Positions 20,290 to 31,869 of a stretch of DNA of 64,000 nt are shown piece by piece. Position 1 is the stretch's first letter; each line of letters starts with the position of its first letter. Under the pieces are notes generated by a model, which made no database searches, was not told the origin of the DNA, and saw only the letters and a program-made list of their open reading frames with translations. The position numbers were made by a program, and so were the translations under genes. The DNA is from Caprimulgus europaeus (lineage: Eukaryota; Chordata; Aves; Caprimulgiformes; Caprimulgidae). The stretch is taken from assembly GCA_907165065.1 (NCBI GenBank), contig OU015524.1, forward strand, positions 124,001-188,000, read 5' to 3'.

Positions 20290-21166
20290 ATAAGAATATA
20301 TGGGCTACAGGACAGGGAGGGAGGAATGAACAAAGTAGCGATCTGGAACCAGACAGAGAGAAATGAAGAAAAAAAAATAGCAACAGGGCAGAGAAAGAGA
20401 GGAAGAGAAAAACGGGAATCTGGAGCCACAGAGAGACAGTGAAATAAAATGACAGCGATGGGCTACAGGGAGGAGAGAGAAGAATGAAAAATCAGGGACA
20501 AAGACCCACACGCAGCATGACACACACACAGGAAGTGCAGCAACAGCTGGAGGGCAGAGATGCGGGAATTAAAACACAGGGCCAGCGAGCCAGAGGTGGC
20601 GAGGGGAAGATGGGCTACAGAGAAGGGAAGGAGCAATTAAAAACTTGGTATCCAGAGCCAGACAGAGAGATGGAGAAAGATGACACTGAAAAATACCAGA
20701 GAGAAACAGAAAAAGAAAAGGCCACAATGGGCTCCAACACAGGAAGGGACTGGGAGCCAGCCAGAGAGAGGTGGGGAAAGGGAAGAGAGCATCAGGCTGC
20801 ACAGTGGCAGGGAGCCGAGCAGAGCGACTGGCAAGGGGAAAATAGAGAGAGGGGAGAATTAAAAGTTAGAGACAGGGAGCTGGATAGAGAGTCAGAGAAA
20901 GAAAAAAAGCTGAGGTGGGATACCCAGGAGAGAAGGAAAGTTTAAAAATGGGGAAGGCTAGATGGACAGAGAGGGAGGGAGAAAGGAAAGAAGCCACAGG
21001 CAATGCAGCAGTGAGGGAGGAATGAAGAAAGAGGGACAAGGAGCCAGACAAACTGAGATGGGGGAAGAAAAATAGCGAAGGGCTACTACGTAAAGAGACA
21101 AAATTTTGAAAAGCAGAGAGGGAGGAACGCAAAAATAGCAGCCAGGAGCTGGACAGAGAGAGATGG
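20290..21166. repeat. GA-rich minisatellite, module A copy 3 (left part)
   Basis: GA-rich degenerate minisatellite split by insertion of the LTR at 21167-22256; it resumes at 22257 without loss except for the 5-bp duplication GATGG. Confidence 0.8.
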
Positions 21167-22256
21167 TGTATTGGGTTTGCGTGGCAAGGTTTTGGTAGCA
21201 GTGGGGGCAGGGGGAGACATGGGGTGGCTTCTGTGAGAGAAGCTGCCAGAAGCTTCCCCCATGTCCAACCCGACACAGCCAATGCCAGTCGGCTACAAGA
21301 ACAGACCCGCCACTGGCCAAGGCCGAGCCAATCAGTAACGCCTCTGTGATAACATAATTAAGAAAAAAAAGGAAGAGAGGAAAAAAAGCTGTACACTTTG
21401 CAGCTAGAGAGAGGAGTGAGAAGATGTAAGAGAAAACAACTCTGCAGACACCAAGGTCAGTGAAGAAGGAGGGGGGGAGGAGGTGCTCCAGGCGCCGGAG
21501 CAGAGATTCCCCTGCAGCCAGTGGTGAGGACCAGGGTGAGGCAGGCTGTCCCCCTGCAGCCCATGCGGAGGTCCATGGTGGAGCAGATGTCCCCCTGCAG
21601 CCCATGGAGGTCCATGGTGGAGCAGATGACCACCTGTAGCCCGTGGAGGACCCCACGCCAGAGCAGGTTTGCTGGCAGGACTTGTGACCCCGTGGGGGAC
21701 TCGCGCTGGAGCTGTCCCTTCCTGAAGGACTGCACCCCATGGAATGGACCCATGCCAAAGCAGTTTGTGAAGAACTGTCAGTCATGGGAAGGACTCACGT
21801 TGGAGAGGTTCGTGGAGGACTGTCTCCCGTGAGAGGGACCCCACGCTGGTGCGGGGGAAGGAGTCCTCCCCCTGAGGAGGAAGCAGCGGCAGAAACACCG
21901 TGTGATGAACTGACCCCAACCCCATTCCCTGTCCCCCTGTGCCGCTGGGGGAGGAGGTGGAAAATCGGGAAAGAGATTAAGCCCGGGAAGAAAGGAGGGA
22001 TGGGGGAGGCGTTTTAAGATTTGGTTTTACTTCTCATTCTCCTCTAATTTTGATTGCTAGTAAAGTAAATTTGTTTTTTTCCCCCAAGTCGAGTCTGTTT
22101 TGCCCGTGCCAGTAATTGGTGAGTGATCTCTCTCCGTCCTTATCTCCACCCACGAGCTTTTCGTTATAATTTTCTCTCCCTGCCCATTTGAGGAGGGGGA
22201 GTGATAGAGTGGGCTTTGGTGGGCGTCCGGCCTCTAGCCAGGGTCAACCCACCACA
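21167..22256 (+). mobile_element. Complete solo LTR (class III / ERVL-like), 5-bp TSD
   Basis: Starts TGTATTGGGTTTGCGTGGC and ends AACCCACCACA, flanked by GATGG at 21162-21166 and 22257-22261. I recognise it as an LTR type widespread in bird genomes. It contains an internal degenerate repeat built on CCATGGTGGAGCAGAT and CCCCTGCAGCCC (21530-21830) and GTCGAGTCTGTTTTGCCCGT near the 3' end. One LTR only, so internal proviral sequence was lost by LTR-LTR recombination. 1090 bp. Confidence 0.9.
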
Positions 22257-22500
22257 GATGGAGAAGGATAAAGTAGCCACGGACTACAGGGCAGAGAGAG
22301 GGGAAAATTAAATGATGGGGATAGAGAGCCACACTGAATGAGATGAAGAAAGGAGGCACAGGGGAACAAAAACCAAAATAAAAATAAACAAAAACCTGAA
22401 CAAAATACAGAAAAAAAACACGTGAGAGAGACCCAGCCAGGGGAGAGGCAGGGAGGGACTGGGACGCACAAGACGGGCACCAAGGCCCCAAGGACCCGGG
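22257..22500. repeat. GA-rich minisatellite, module A copy 3 (right part)
   Basis: Continuation of 20290-21166 after the LTR insertion, ending at the donor side of the exon-like block. Confidence 0.75.
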
Positions 22501-22506
22501 ACTCAC

Positions 22507-22616
22507 CGCAGCTCTCACTCTTGGTGCTGCCAAGAGAATTTGCCAGTTCAGATGCTTCTTTCTCCTTCTCCCCTCCCTTCCTCTTCTGTAACTCCAGTCG
22601 CTTGGCTGTCCTCCAC
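22507..22616 (-). pseudogene. Ser/Glu-rich exon-like block, copy 3 (acceptor mutated)
   Basis: Open frame L-E-L-Q-K-R-K-G-G-E-K-E-K, then S-E-L-A-N-S-L-G-S-T-K-S-E-S-C-G up to an intact donor (GTGAGT). At the upstream border the acceptor TTAG seen in copies 1, 4 and 6 reads TTGG, so this copy should not splice at the usual position. Confidence 0.45.
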
Positions 22617-23390
22617 CCAAGAGAGCACACACAGGTCTCTTAGGGCTCTGACCAGACCAGGCTCCCTAGACACGTAACCTCGCTCACTCCTGCACTACGC
22701 AGCCACACCGCGCTGCTGGTGACGTGTACGGACCCTGCGCTGCACGCTGGCAGTCTGGCCTGCTGCAGGCTACGGAGAGGCTTACAACAGCACATCTGAA
22801 AACACAGAAATCCCAAATTATATTTCAGCATATTAAAAAAAATAATGCAGAAGAAAGTAGAGGAATTCAGAGAGAAGAAGGGACAGGACAGCAGCTGAGC
22901 TAGAAGAGGAGTCTGGGTAAACAGGTCAGCTGAAAATGCAACGCACATCATTTAGAAGCCTGAGCCATCTGAACACTTCATATTAAGTCTAACCAACAAG
23001 GTTTTCAACACATTCTAAGCACAAAAGCAAACACTCCTGCTGGTGTTGGAAAGTGTCCACTCCCTTCCTTACAGCACTGCTGCAGGGAGACCGCCCTGTG
23101 AGGCTGCAGGACAAGGCTGGACCGTCGTCAGCATCTTCGCCGACAGATCCAGCGCAACAGTGACAGCCCTTGCGCTGCTGCTGCGGCTGCACATCTTGCT
23201 CATTTGCGAAATAAAACTGGAAATCAAGTGTAGAACTTCAGAGAGTAAAATAAAAGCAAAGAGTAAGTCTCAGTAATTCACTGTATACTAAAAAGGTGTG
23301 GGTATGTTTATACACATCCAATGAAAATACTTACACTATGACAGTATTTCCTTTGCCTTTGGCATTAATGACACCATGAAGTTATGAGGG
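22617..23390. other. Module A intron-like spacer, copy 3
   Basis: As for 1475-2100, followed by the GTGTGGGTATGTTTATACAC phrase. No intact gene. Confidence 0.5.
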
Positions 23391-23394
23391 GCTC

Positions 23395-23970
23395 TTTTGG
23401 TTACATACTTAGGAGGGACATCTGGCCAGCTGCACTGCCCCAGAAATACGCTACTGAACTGCCAGGGTAACGTGCCATTGAAAGTGAGACAGAAATAAAG
23501 CACTTCAGAGCACTCCATCAAAATATCGAGGAAAAACAAACTGTAACATTTGGTTGCCTCTCTTTTTAAACATTTAGAACAAATACCTAACTGCTTAAGT
23601 ACACTTTGTAAATTCTATGCTGTAGCTATTTCGCAGTTACAGCTTAAACATTGCAAGTATATTTGTGAATCACACGATTTTATTTTTTTTTTCTTTGGTT
23701 TGTTTCATTTATGATTAAAAAATAAGTGAGACAAAAGATCCCCCACATGGTTACACTCTGGGGAGGGGAATCAAGTCCCCAGTCCTGCAACACATAATGC
23801 CACCTAAAAGGACTGGCACATGTGCTCATGCTTGTGGCTGTGCTGCAGCATAGAGAAGAACTCAGTTTGAAAAAAGAAGAAATAGAAGGAGAGTTGGCAC
23901 ATTCTTAATGTTAACTTTCAAGTCCACACTACACGTTCCCGAGGAAAAACGCAGACACACGTCACAGACG
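23395..23970. repeat. AGGAGGGA element and flanking spacer
   Basis: Copy of the element at 6425-6565 with TTACATACTTAGGAGGGACA, then spacer matching 6565-6950. It leads directly to the 99-bp exon. Confidence 0.5.
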
Positions 23971-23973
23971 CAC

Positions 23974-24072
23974 CTCGTACTTGCAGACCACCACGGACTC
24001 TTTCCACCTGTCTTGTCCTTTCACGGCAGAAGAAAGGGCAACCATGGTGAAATGGTGGCAGTTAGAATCCTG
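23974..24072 (-). CDS. 99-bp coding exon, copy 3
   Basis: Acceptor TTTCACAG above 24072 and donor GTGCGT below 23974 on the minus strand. 33 open codons beginning Q-D-S-N-C-H-H-F-T-M and ending E-S-V-V-V-C-K-Y-E. The first residue is Gln where other copies have Leu. Both splice sites are consensus-like, so this copy could be functional. Protein family unknown. Confidence 0.6.
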
Positions 24073-25320
24073 CTGTGAAAGGAAAAAACCTTTAGCATGA
24101 AGCTGGGTGAGAATGTAAAGCTTCCTTTATTGTGAAGACTACACTAAGGTGGAGGAAAAAGTACTTTGCATCATCTCTGGTACTGCTGTCAACAGAGGTC
24201 ACCAGAGCTTTTGCATTTCTTAGTCAACCATGCTGCCTTTTTTTAAATTATTTTTTTCTTTTTGACTCATCCTCAGCTAAACGTCCACTAGAGCTCACTT
24301 TCCTCGATGCATGCAGATGACAGACACAGATACCTAGGTACATTTTCTCCAGCCTAAGTACAGCTGACATTTCCTCACCCTATATGTTGAGCTTTTTAGT
24401 TAAAGAGTACAGCAACACATCTGTCCTCATGAACTCGTTGCAAAAAATCAATTATTTTTTCCAAGCCGTTTCTCCAAACAGTCAAGCTCTTCTAAAACTG
24501 CACTTGGGCCACCAAACCCGCTTGGGGTCCCCTCCCAGCTTTGGGCTCTCCTTGGATTTCACAGGCACACACTCTATTCCACCTTCCAACAGCAAAAATA
24601 CCCAACGCTTCCAGAGCCAGAGCACAACCCTACGGACGTCCACACGCACCTCGCTGCTTTGACGAGGAGCCACCGCGCATCCCCGCCAGCACGGCTGCAC
24701 ACGCAAGATCAGTGTCACCTGCCCTGGGAGTTACTGATTTCAGTGGATGGAGTTTCTGAAGCTTTGAACTCAAAACCGTACCTTGACGCTTCACCCCAGC
24801 AGAAACGATCCAGAACCAGAACGCTACAACAACGCAGTAACGCAAACTGCAAACCCGCAGCAGCGGCTCCAGAATAGCGAGATCAGGAACAAGGGGGAAA
24901 AGTCAACCGGCTCCAACTCACCACAGGAAAGCGGCACACAGAGAAAAGGGTCAGCATTCATAGCCCTTGCAGGAAACAGGCACCCTCCTTCCATTCCTCA
25001 ACTCATCTGTTAGGTCTAAATATTGCAACGCTACTACGGCAACATTGAGAGCAGGGAACAACAGCCCTGCCACGGGGCACACTATCGACGGTTCCTATTT
25101 ATGTAGTAAGACAGGCAGACAGAGGGACGTGGGTTTTGTTAAGGAATAGCAGCCCCTGAGCTTAAAGACCTCAGTTTTCAATAGAAGGAATCGCCCTGTG
25201 CGATTTAAGATGCCGTGTATTTAGCATAACTTAACTGGCACCAGTACCTAGACTTCCTGAAGCCTTAGGCCACAAGCTGCAAACTTGCACCTAGAAAAGC
25301 TGAACTTCTTTTGAACTCTT
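24073..25320. other. Paralog of 3300-4540
   Basis: Contains the Lys/Ser-rich exon-like piece (24130-24335, minus strand), which here meets a stop after K-R-K-K, and the three-copy block with a one-base deletion in GAAATAGCGAG relative to 4099-4110. No intact gene. Confidence 0.45.
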
Positions 25321-25329
25321 GCTTAGTGA

Positions 25330-25470
25330 CTAAGAAAAGGACAGGTCAGGCAGCAAAAGAGCTCTGCAGGCCACCACCAGTCAACACTGTATTCATAGGA
25401 AAAAAAAAACCAAAACAACCCTCACCCAAACAAACACAAAAAAACCCCAAACAAACAACAACAAAACAAA
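25330..25470. repeat. CAAAC/AAAC-rich dispersed element
   Basis: Fourth copy: GGCAGCAAAAGAGCTCTGCA lead with an A/C-rich tail. Confidence 0.55.
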
Positions 25471-25479
25471 ACTTGCCCA

Positions 25480-26365
25480 TAACATGAGCATGGACAAAGA
25501 GAAACACTTGACCCTGAAGAAGGTAACAGGCAGCTCTTAATTTATCCTAGACCAAAGTTCATTCTTTTACCTGAAATGAAAATATTCCTAACTCTGGTGG
25601 GAGCAATGCAGGAAGAGGCAGCTGCTGATCACCACACGGCACGAACCGCAGGGAGCGGCTGCCGGAAAAGAGACGGGAACTTCCGCTTCCACTTCTCTCT
25701 TCCGCCACGTGCAGTGCTTGGGGCTCTGAACTTCTCTGAACGAGAGAGATTTCCATTTTGGAAAAATCTCTTTCCTATTGAAGCCAAAATTACACACTCT
25801 AAGGAAAAAGGACATTATTGAAGCCGTAACTCACCAAAAAATACATCACGACTCACTGTCACAAGTTACCAGGCTGCCAATGCTTCTTGGGAAAGCTTGG
25901 AAAAACATGTGAAGGAATGCTGGTTTGTCCTGTTTTGTTCATGTCTCTCCTTTGACCTTGATTGCTTTTAGAATAGATGCTAGTATCTCACTAAGGGGTT
26001 TGAGTACTACTCTTTTAAAAGTTAATTTACTGAAGAAGCATAAAGCTTTTGTCATAAAAACAACGTCTGTTTGTTCTGAACATCTGAACCCTTATGAACA
26101 GTTTCTTTCCTCTCTTGCTACAAAACTGTTTTCATAGTAAGCGCACAGGAAGATTATGCTTTCAGGAAGAGAAAACTGACAGAGGGAAGTAAGCTTTGCA
26201 TAGGTGTGACATGCTCCAGAATGGACCTTGGTTTTGGTATTTGTGTTAAAATCTTTCATCCAAAAAAAAAAAAAAAAAAAAAGGAGAGTTGGCACATTCT
26301 TAACGTTAACTTTGAAGTCCACACTACACGTACCTGAGGAAAAATGCAAACGCACATCGTAGAGG
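25480..26365. other. Paralogous block with GC-rich core
   Basis: Colinear with 52085-52775 from about 25670 onward and related to 11040-11160 and 10270-10640 of module Y. A small GC-rich core (25620-25760) has CGGGAACTTCC and a CACGTG E-box near 25708; it may be a weak promoter relic. Then an A-run (26263-26281). Confidence 0.45.
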
Positions 26366-26368
26366 CAC

Positions 26369-26467
26369 CTTGTACTTGCAGACCACCACGGATTCTTTCC
26401 ACCTGTCTTGTACTTTAATGGCAGAAGAAAGGGCAACCATGGTGAAACGGTGCCAGTTGACATCCAG
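26369..26467 (-). CDS. 99-bp coding exon, copy 4
   Basis: Acceptor TTTTGCAG above 26467, donor GTGCCT below 26369. 33 open codons: L-D-V-N-W-H-R-F-T-M at the start and E-S-V-V-V-C-K-Y-K at the end. It shares W for C at residue 5 with copy 5, marking these as sister copies. Confidence 0.6.
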
Positions 26468-26689
26468 CTGCAAAAGGAAAAACTAATTTAGCATGAAGCT
26501 GGGTAGGAATCTAAGGCCTCTTTTTTTTGTGAACACTACACCTGAGTAGCGGAAAAAGTACTTTGCATCATCTCTGGTACTGCTGTCGGTACAGGCCACC
26601 AGCGCCTCTGAATTTTAAAGTCAACCGTGCCATCTTTTTTTTTTTTTTTTTCTTTTCTTTTTTATTTTATTACACATGGAAAGCTGTAG
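26468..26689. other. Spacer with exon-like T-D-S-S-T-R-D-D segment and T-rich tract
   Basis: The minus strand at 26542-26620 encodes V-A-C-T-D-S-S-T-R-D-D-A-K-Y-F-F-R-Y-S up to CTCAG/GTGTAG. Frame with the neighbouring 99-bp exon does not join cleanly. A T-rich tract separates it from the satellite. Confidence 0.35.
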
Positions 26690-28247
26690 TTTCACTTCTG
26701 GGGCAATACCGTATTTCAACTCCCAAAGTCCCTTAGGGAAACACTAGTTCCAGGTTGGAACCCTAATTCGACACTGAAAGTATCTGGGGGTTCCCCTACT
26801 TCTGGGGCAGAACCTTAATTCCACTCAAAAGGCCCTAGGGGTGCCCTACTTTCAGAGCAGAACCCTAATTCCACTCAGGAAGTCCATAGGCGTAACCCTA
26901 CTTCCAGGGCAGAACCTTAATTCCAAACCAAAAGTGCCAAGGGGTATCCCAACTTCCGGGGCAGAACCCTACTTCCACTCCCAAAGTCCCTAGGGGTAAC
27001 GCTAGTTCCAGGGCAGAATCGTAATTCCACTCCAAAGTCCCTAGGGATACCCATAGTTCTGGAGCAGAACCCTAATTCCACTCCCAAAGTCCCTAGGTGT
27101 AACCCTACTTCCAGGCAGAACCCCAATTCCACTCTTAAAGTCCCTAGGGGTAACTCTACTTCCAGGGCAGAACCTTAATTCCACACCCAAAGTGCCACGG
27201 GGTATCCCAACTTCCGGGGCAGAACCCTACTTCCACTTCCAAAATCCCAAGGGGTACCCATAGTTCTGGGGCAGAACCCCAATTCCAATCCCAAAGTCTC
27301 TAGGGGTAACCCTACTTCCAGGGTGATACTGTAATTCCATTCCCAAAGTCCCTTAAGGTAACCCCTCTTCTGGGGTGGAACCTTAATTCCACTCCTGAAG
27401 TCCGCACGGGTAACCCTGCAGAACCTTAATTCAACTCCTGAAGTCCCTAAAGGTATCCCAACTTCTAGGGCGGAACCCTACTTCCAGGATGGAATCTTAA
27501 TTACACTCCAAAAGTCCCTAAAGGTATCCCAACTTCCAAGGCAGAACCCTAATTCCACTCCAAAAGTCCCTAGGGGTAACCCTACTTCCAGGGCAGAACC
27601 CCAATTCCACTACCAAAGTCCCTAGGGGTAGCCCTACTTCCGGGGTGGATCCCTACTTCCAATCCCAAAGTCCCTAGGGGTACCAGTAGTTATGGGACAG
27701 AACCCTAACTCCACTCCTGAAGTCTCTAGCGGTAACCTTACTTCCAGGGAAGAACCTTAATTACACTCAGGAAGTCACTAGGGGTAACCCTAGTTACAGG
27801 GCGGAATGCTAATACCACTCCCAAAGTCCGTAGGGGCACCTACAGTTCTGGGGCAGAACCCTAATTCCAATCCCAAAGTCCCTAGGGGTAACCCTACTTC
27901 CAGGGTGATACTGTAATTCCAATCCTAAAGTCCCTTGAGGTAACCCTTCTTCTGGGGCGGAAACTTAATTCCACTCCCAAAGTCCCTAGGAGTAACCCTA
28001 CTTCCGGGACGGAATCTTATTTACAGTCCAAAAGTACCTTGGGAAATCCCAAACTCCCTGGCAGGGCCCTAATTCCACTCCCAAAGTCCCTAGGGGTAAC
28101 CCTACTTCTGAGGTGGAACCTTAATTCCACTCCCGAAGTCCCTAGGGGTACGCCTACTTCCAGGACAGAACCCTAATTCCACACTGGATGTCCCTGGGGG
28201 TACCCCTATGTGCGGGGCAGAACCCTAATTCCACTCCAAAAGTCATA
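26690..28247 (+). repeat. 52-bp satellite, left arm, copy 1 (~30 units)
   Basis: Diverged tandem units of about 52 bp built on CCCTAGGGGTAACCCTACTT and GGGCAGAACCCTAATTCCAC with CCCAAAGTC between them. Each unit is itself a dimer of two related ~26-bp halves (GGTAACCCTACTTCC / CAGAACCCTAATTCC). Orientation is opposite to 28576-30715. Scattered substitutions and single-base indels. Confidence 0.9.
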
Positions 28248-28575
28248 AAAAAAATTAAAAAGGGAAAAAAAGAACCAGAAGAATAAGAAAAAGAAATAAA
28301 AAATATTAAAAAAATAAAAAAGAAAAAAGGAGTAAAATTTAAAAAGAAAAAAAAGGAAAAAATTGTAAGGAAAAAAAAAGAAAGAAAAAGCATATTAAAA
28401 AATAACAAAAAACAGCAAAAAAACCCCTCTGATCCAACCGGAACCAATGAGCCAGAACTTTGGTTCCGTTGCCGTCACCGAAACGGGTCCGGCTGGAACC
28501 AGTAACCCGGAACTTTGGTTCCGCTGCAGTCACCGAAATGGGTCCGGCTGGAACTAGTGAGCCGGAACTTTAGTT
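28248..28575. repeat. Centre of the inverted satellite, copy 1
   Basis: An A-rich spacer (28248-28430), then about 2.5 units of a 55-bp repeat whose starts (GGAAC) fall at 28440, 28495 and 28550, containing GAACTTTGGTTCCG and CACCGAAA(C/T)GGGTCCGGCT. The right end merges into the inverted satellite arm. Confidence 0.75.
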
Positions 28576-30715
28576 CCGGGACAGAACTTTTGTTCCGCCC
28601 TGGAACTAGGGGTACTTCCGGGGACTTCGGGAGTGGAATTAAGGTTCCGCCCCGGAAGTAGAGGCAGCCCTAGGGACTTCAGGAGTGGAATTAGGGTTCT
28701 GCCTTGGAAATACGGTTACCCCTAGGGACTTCCCAAGTGGAACTAGGTTTCCACCCGAGAACTATGGGTACCCCTAGGGACTTTGGGAGTGGAAGCAGGG
28801 TTCCACCCTGGAAGGAGGGTTACCCCTAGGCACTTTGGGACTGGAATTTCGATTCCGTCCTGGAAGCAGGGTTGCCCATAGGGACTTAGGGAGTGGATTT
28901 AAGGTTTTGCCCCAGAAGTTGGGATACCCCTAGGGATTTCAGGAGTTGAATTAAGGTTCTGCTTTGGAAGCAGGGTTACCCCTAGGGATCTCAGGAGTGG
29001 AATTAGGGTTCAGCCCAAAAATAAAGGTTATTCCCAGGGACTTCGGGAGTGGATTTAGGGTTCTGCCCAGGAAGTAGGGTTACCCCGAGGGACTTCCAAT
29101 GTGGAATTACTGTTCCGCCACGGACGTTGGGATAACCCCAGGGAGCTCAGAAGTGGAATTAGGGTTCCGTCCTCCAACGAAGGTTCACCCCTAGGGACTT
29201 ACCTTTTAGATGTAGGGTTCCACCCCGCAATTAGGAACATCCCCAGGGACTTCCAGTGTGGATTTAGAGTTCTGACCTGGAGGTAGGTGTACCCCTAGGG
29301 ACTTTGGGAGTGGAATTAAGATTCCACCCTGGAAGTAGGGTTACCTCTAGGGACTTCCCAAGTGAAATTAGGGTTCCGTCAGGGAAGTGGGGATACCCCT
29401 TGGGACTTCTGGAGTGGAATTAAGATTCCGTCCCAGAAGTAGGGTTACCCCTAGGGACTTTGGGAGTGGATTTAAGGTTCCACCCCGGAACTAGGGTAAC
29501 CCTAGGAACTTCAGGAGTTGAATTAAGGTTCCCCTTCAGAAGCAGAGGTACCCCTAGGGACTTCAGGAGTGGCATTAGGTTTCTGCTCTGGAAGTAGGCG
29601 TACCCATAGGAACTTCACAAGTCGAATTGTGGTTCAGCCCCAAAATAAGGGTTACCCCCATGGACTTTGGAAGTGGAATTAGGCTTCCACCTCACAGTAG
29701 GGTTACTCCTAGGGACTTCCAGTGTGGAATAAGGGTTCCGCCCGGCACTAGGTATATCCCCAGGGACTTCGGAAGTGGAATTAGGGTTCTACCCTGGAAC
29801 TAAGAATACCCTCAGGGACTAAGAATACCCTCAGGTGTGGAATTGGGATTACGCCCAGGAAGTAGGGGTACCCCAGGGACTTCCAGAGTGGAATTAGGGT
29901 TCTGCCCCAGAAGTAGGCATACCCCTAGGGACTTTGGAAGTCAAATTGCTGTTACACCCTGGAAGTAGGGTTATCCCCAGGGACTTCCCATTTAGAACCA
30001 GGGTTCCACCCCACAACTAAGAACATCCCCAGGGACTTCCAGTGTGGATTTAGAGTTCTGTCCCGGAAATAGGTGTACCCCTGGGGACTCTGTGAGTGGA
30101 ATTAGGTTTCCGCCCTGGAAGTAGGGTTACCCCAACAGATTTTGGGAGTGGAATTAGGGTTCTGCCCAAGAACTATTTGTACCCCTAGTGACTTTGGGAG
30201 TGGAAGTAGGGTTCCACCCAGAAGTAGGGGTACCCCTAGGGACTTCAGGAGTGGAATTAAGTTTCTGCGCTGGAAGTAGGCGTACCCCTAGGGACTTCTG
30301 AAGTCGAACTGCAGTTCAGCCTCAAAAGAAGGGTTATCCCCAGGGACTTTGGCAGTGGAATTAGGGTTCCACCTCGCAGTAGGGTTACTCCTAGGGACTA
30401 CCACTGTGGAATAAGGGTTCCGCCCGGCACTAGGTATATCCCCAGGGACTTTGGGAGTGGAATTAGGGTTACACCCCAGAAGTCGGTTTAGTCCTAGGGA
30501 CTTCCCATTTAGAAGTAGGGTTCCACCCCGCAACTAGGAACATCCCAGGGACTTCCAGTGTGGATTTAGAGTTCTGTCCCGGAAGTAGGTGTACCCCTGG
30601 GGGCTCTGTGAGTGGAATTAGGTTTCCGCCCTGGAAGTGGGGTTACCTTTAAGGACTTCGGGAGTGGAACTAGGGTTCTGCCCTGGAAGTTTGGTTACCC
30701 CTAGGGACTTTTGGG
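28576..30715 (-). repeat. 52-bp satellite, right arm, copy 1 (~41 units)
   Basis: Same monomer in reverse orientation (GGGACTTCGGGAGTGGAATT, AGGGTTCCGCCCCGGAAGTA, GGGTTACCCCTA). Together with the left arm it makes an inverted repeat about 4 kb long. Near-identical and colinear with 55131-57258. Confidence 0.9.
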
Positions 30716-30719
30716 AGTC

Positions 30720-31740
30720 TCAAACAGAGAGACAGTGAAAGAAAATGACAGCGATGGGCTACAGGGAGAAGAGGCAGGAATGAAAAGATAGGGACAAAGA
30801 CCCGCATGCAGCATGACACACACACAGGAAGTGCAGCAACAGCCAGAGGGCAGAGATGCGGGAATTAAAACACAGGACCAGTGAGCCAGAGGTGGCGGGG
30901 GGAAGATGGGCTACAGAGAAGGGAAGGAGGAATAAAAAACTTGGTATCCAGAGCCAGAGAGAGAGATGGAGAAAGATGACACTGAAAAATACCAGAGAGA
31001 AACAGAGAAAAAAAAAACCACAATGGGCTCCAACACAGGAAGGGACTGAGAACCACACAGAGAGAGATGGAGAAAGGGGAGAGAGCAACAGGCCGCACGG
31101 CAGCAAGGGAAGAGTTAAAACACAAGTACGGGGAGCTGAACAGAGTGACTGAGAAGAGGAAAAGTCCTGACACGCTTCCAGAGAGAGAGGAAAGAATTAA
31201 AAATTAGAGACAAGGAGCTGGAAAGAAAGACAGAGAAAAAAATATACTATGGTGGGCTACCAAGCAGAGAAGGAAAGTTTAATAATGGGGACGGCGAGAT
31301 GGACAGAGAGGGAGGGAGAAAGGAAAGAAGCTACAGGTGATGCAGCAGAGAGGGAGGAATGAAGAAAGAGGGACGAGGAGCCAGACAAATTGAGACAGGG
31401 GAAGAAAAAGAGCAAAGAGCTACTAGGTAAAGAGACAAAATTTTGAAAACAGAGAGGGAAGAACAAAGAAATAGCAGCCAGGAGCTGGACAGAGAGAGAT
31501 GGAGAAGGAAAAAGTAGCCATGGGCTCCAGGGCAGAGAGAAGGAAAAACTAAATGATGGGGATAAAGCTCCACACAGAACAAGATGTAGAAAGGAAGCAC
31601 GGGGGAACAACAAAAAAAAACCCAAAAAAACAAAACCCAAAACCACCACCAAAACACAGAAAAAAAAATCATGCGAGAAAGAGCCGGCCAGGGGAGGGGC
31701 AGGGAGGGACCAGGACACACAAGACGGGCACCAAGGCCCC
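30720..31740. repeat. GA-rich minisatellite, module A copy 4
   Basis: GA-rich degenerate minisatellite directly adjoining the satellite arm (junction GGGAGTCTCAAACAGAGAG). 30800-31335 is missing from copy 6. Confidence 0.8.
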
Positions 31741-31749
31741 GAGACTCAC

Positions 31750-31860
31750 CACAGCTCTCGCTCTCGGTGCTGCCAAGAGAATTTGCCAGTTCAGACACTG
31801 CTTTCGCCCTTCTCCCCTCCCTTCCTCTTCTGTAAGTCCAGTTGCCTGGTTGTCCTTTAC
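31750..31860 (-). CDS. Ser/Glu-rich exon-like block, copy 4
   Basis: 111 bases with acceptor CCTCTTAG and donor GTGAGT intact on the minus strand. The frame contains A-K-A-V-S-E-L-A-N-S-L-G-S-T-E-S-E-S-C-G and is open throughout. One of the better preserved copies. Confidence 0.45.
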
Positions 31861-31869
31861 CTAAGAGGA

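Noticed and set aside
26690..30715. CRISPR-like array or true telomere
   Set aside because: Units are contiguous without unique spacers, and TTAGGG is embedded in a 52-bp monomer rather than in tandem; eukaryotic satellite is the simpler reading.
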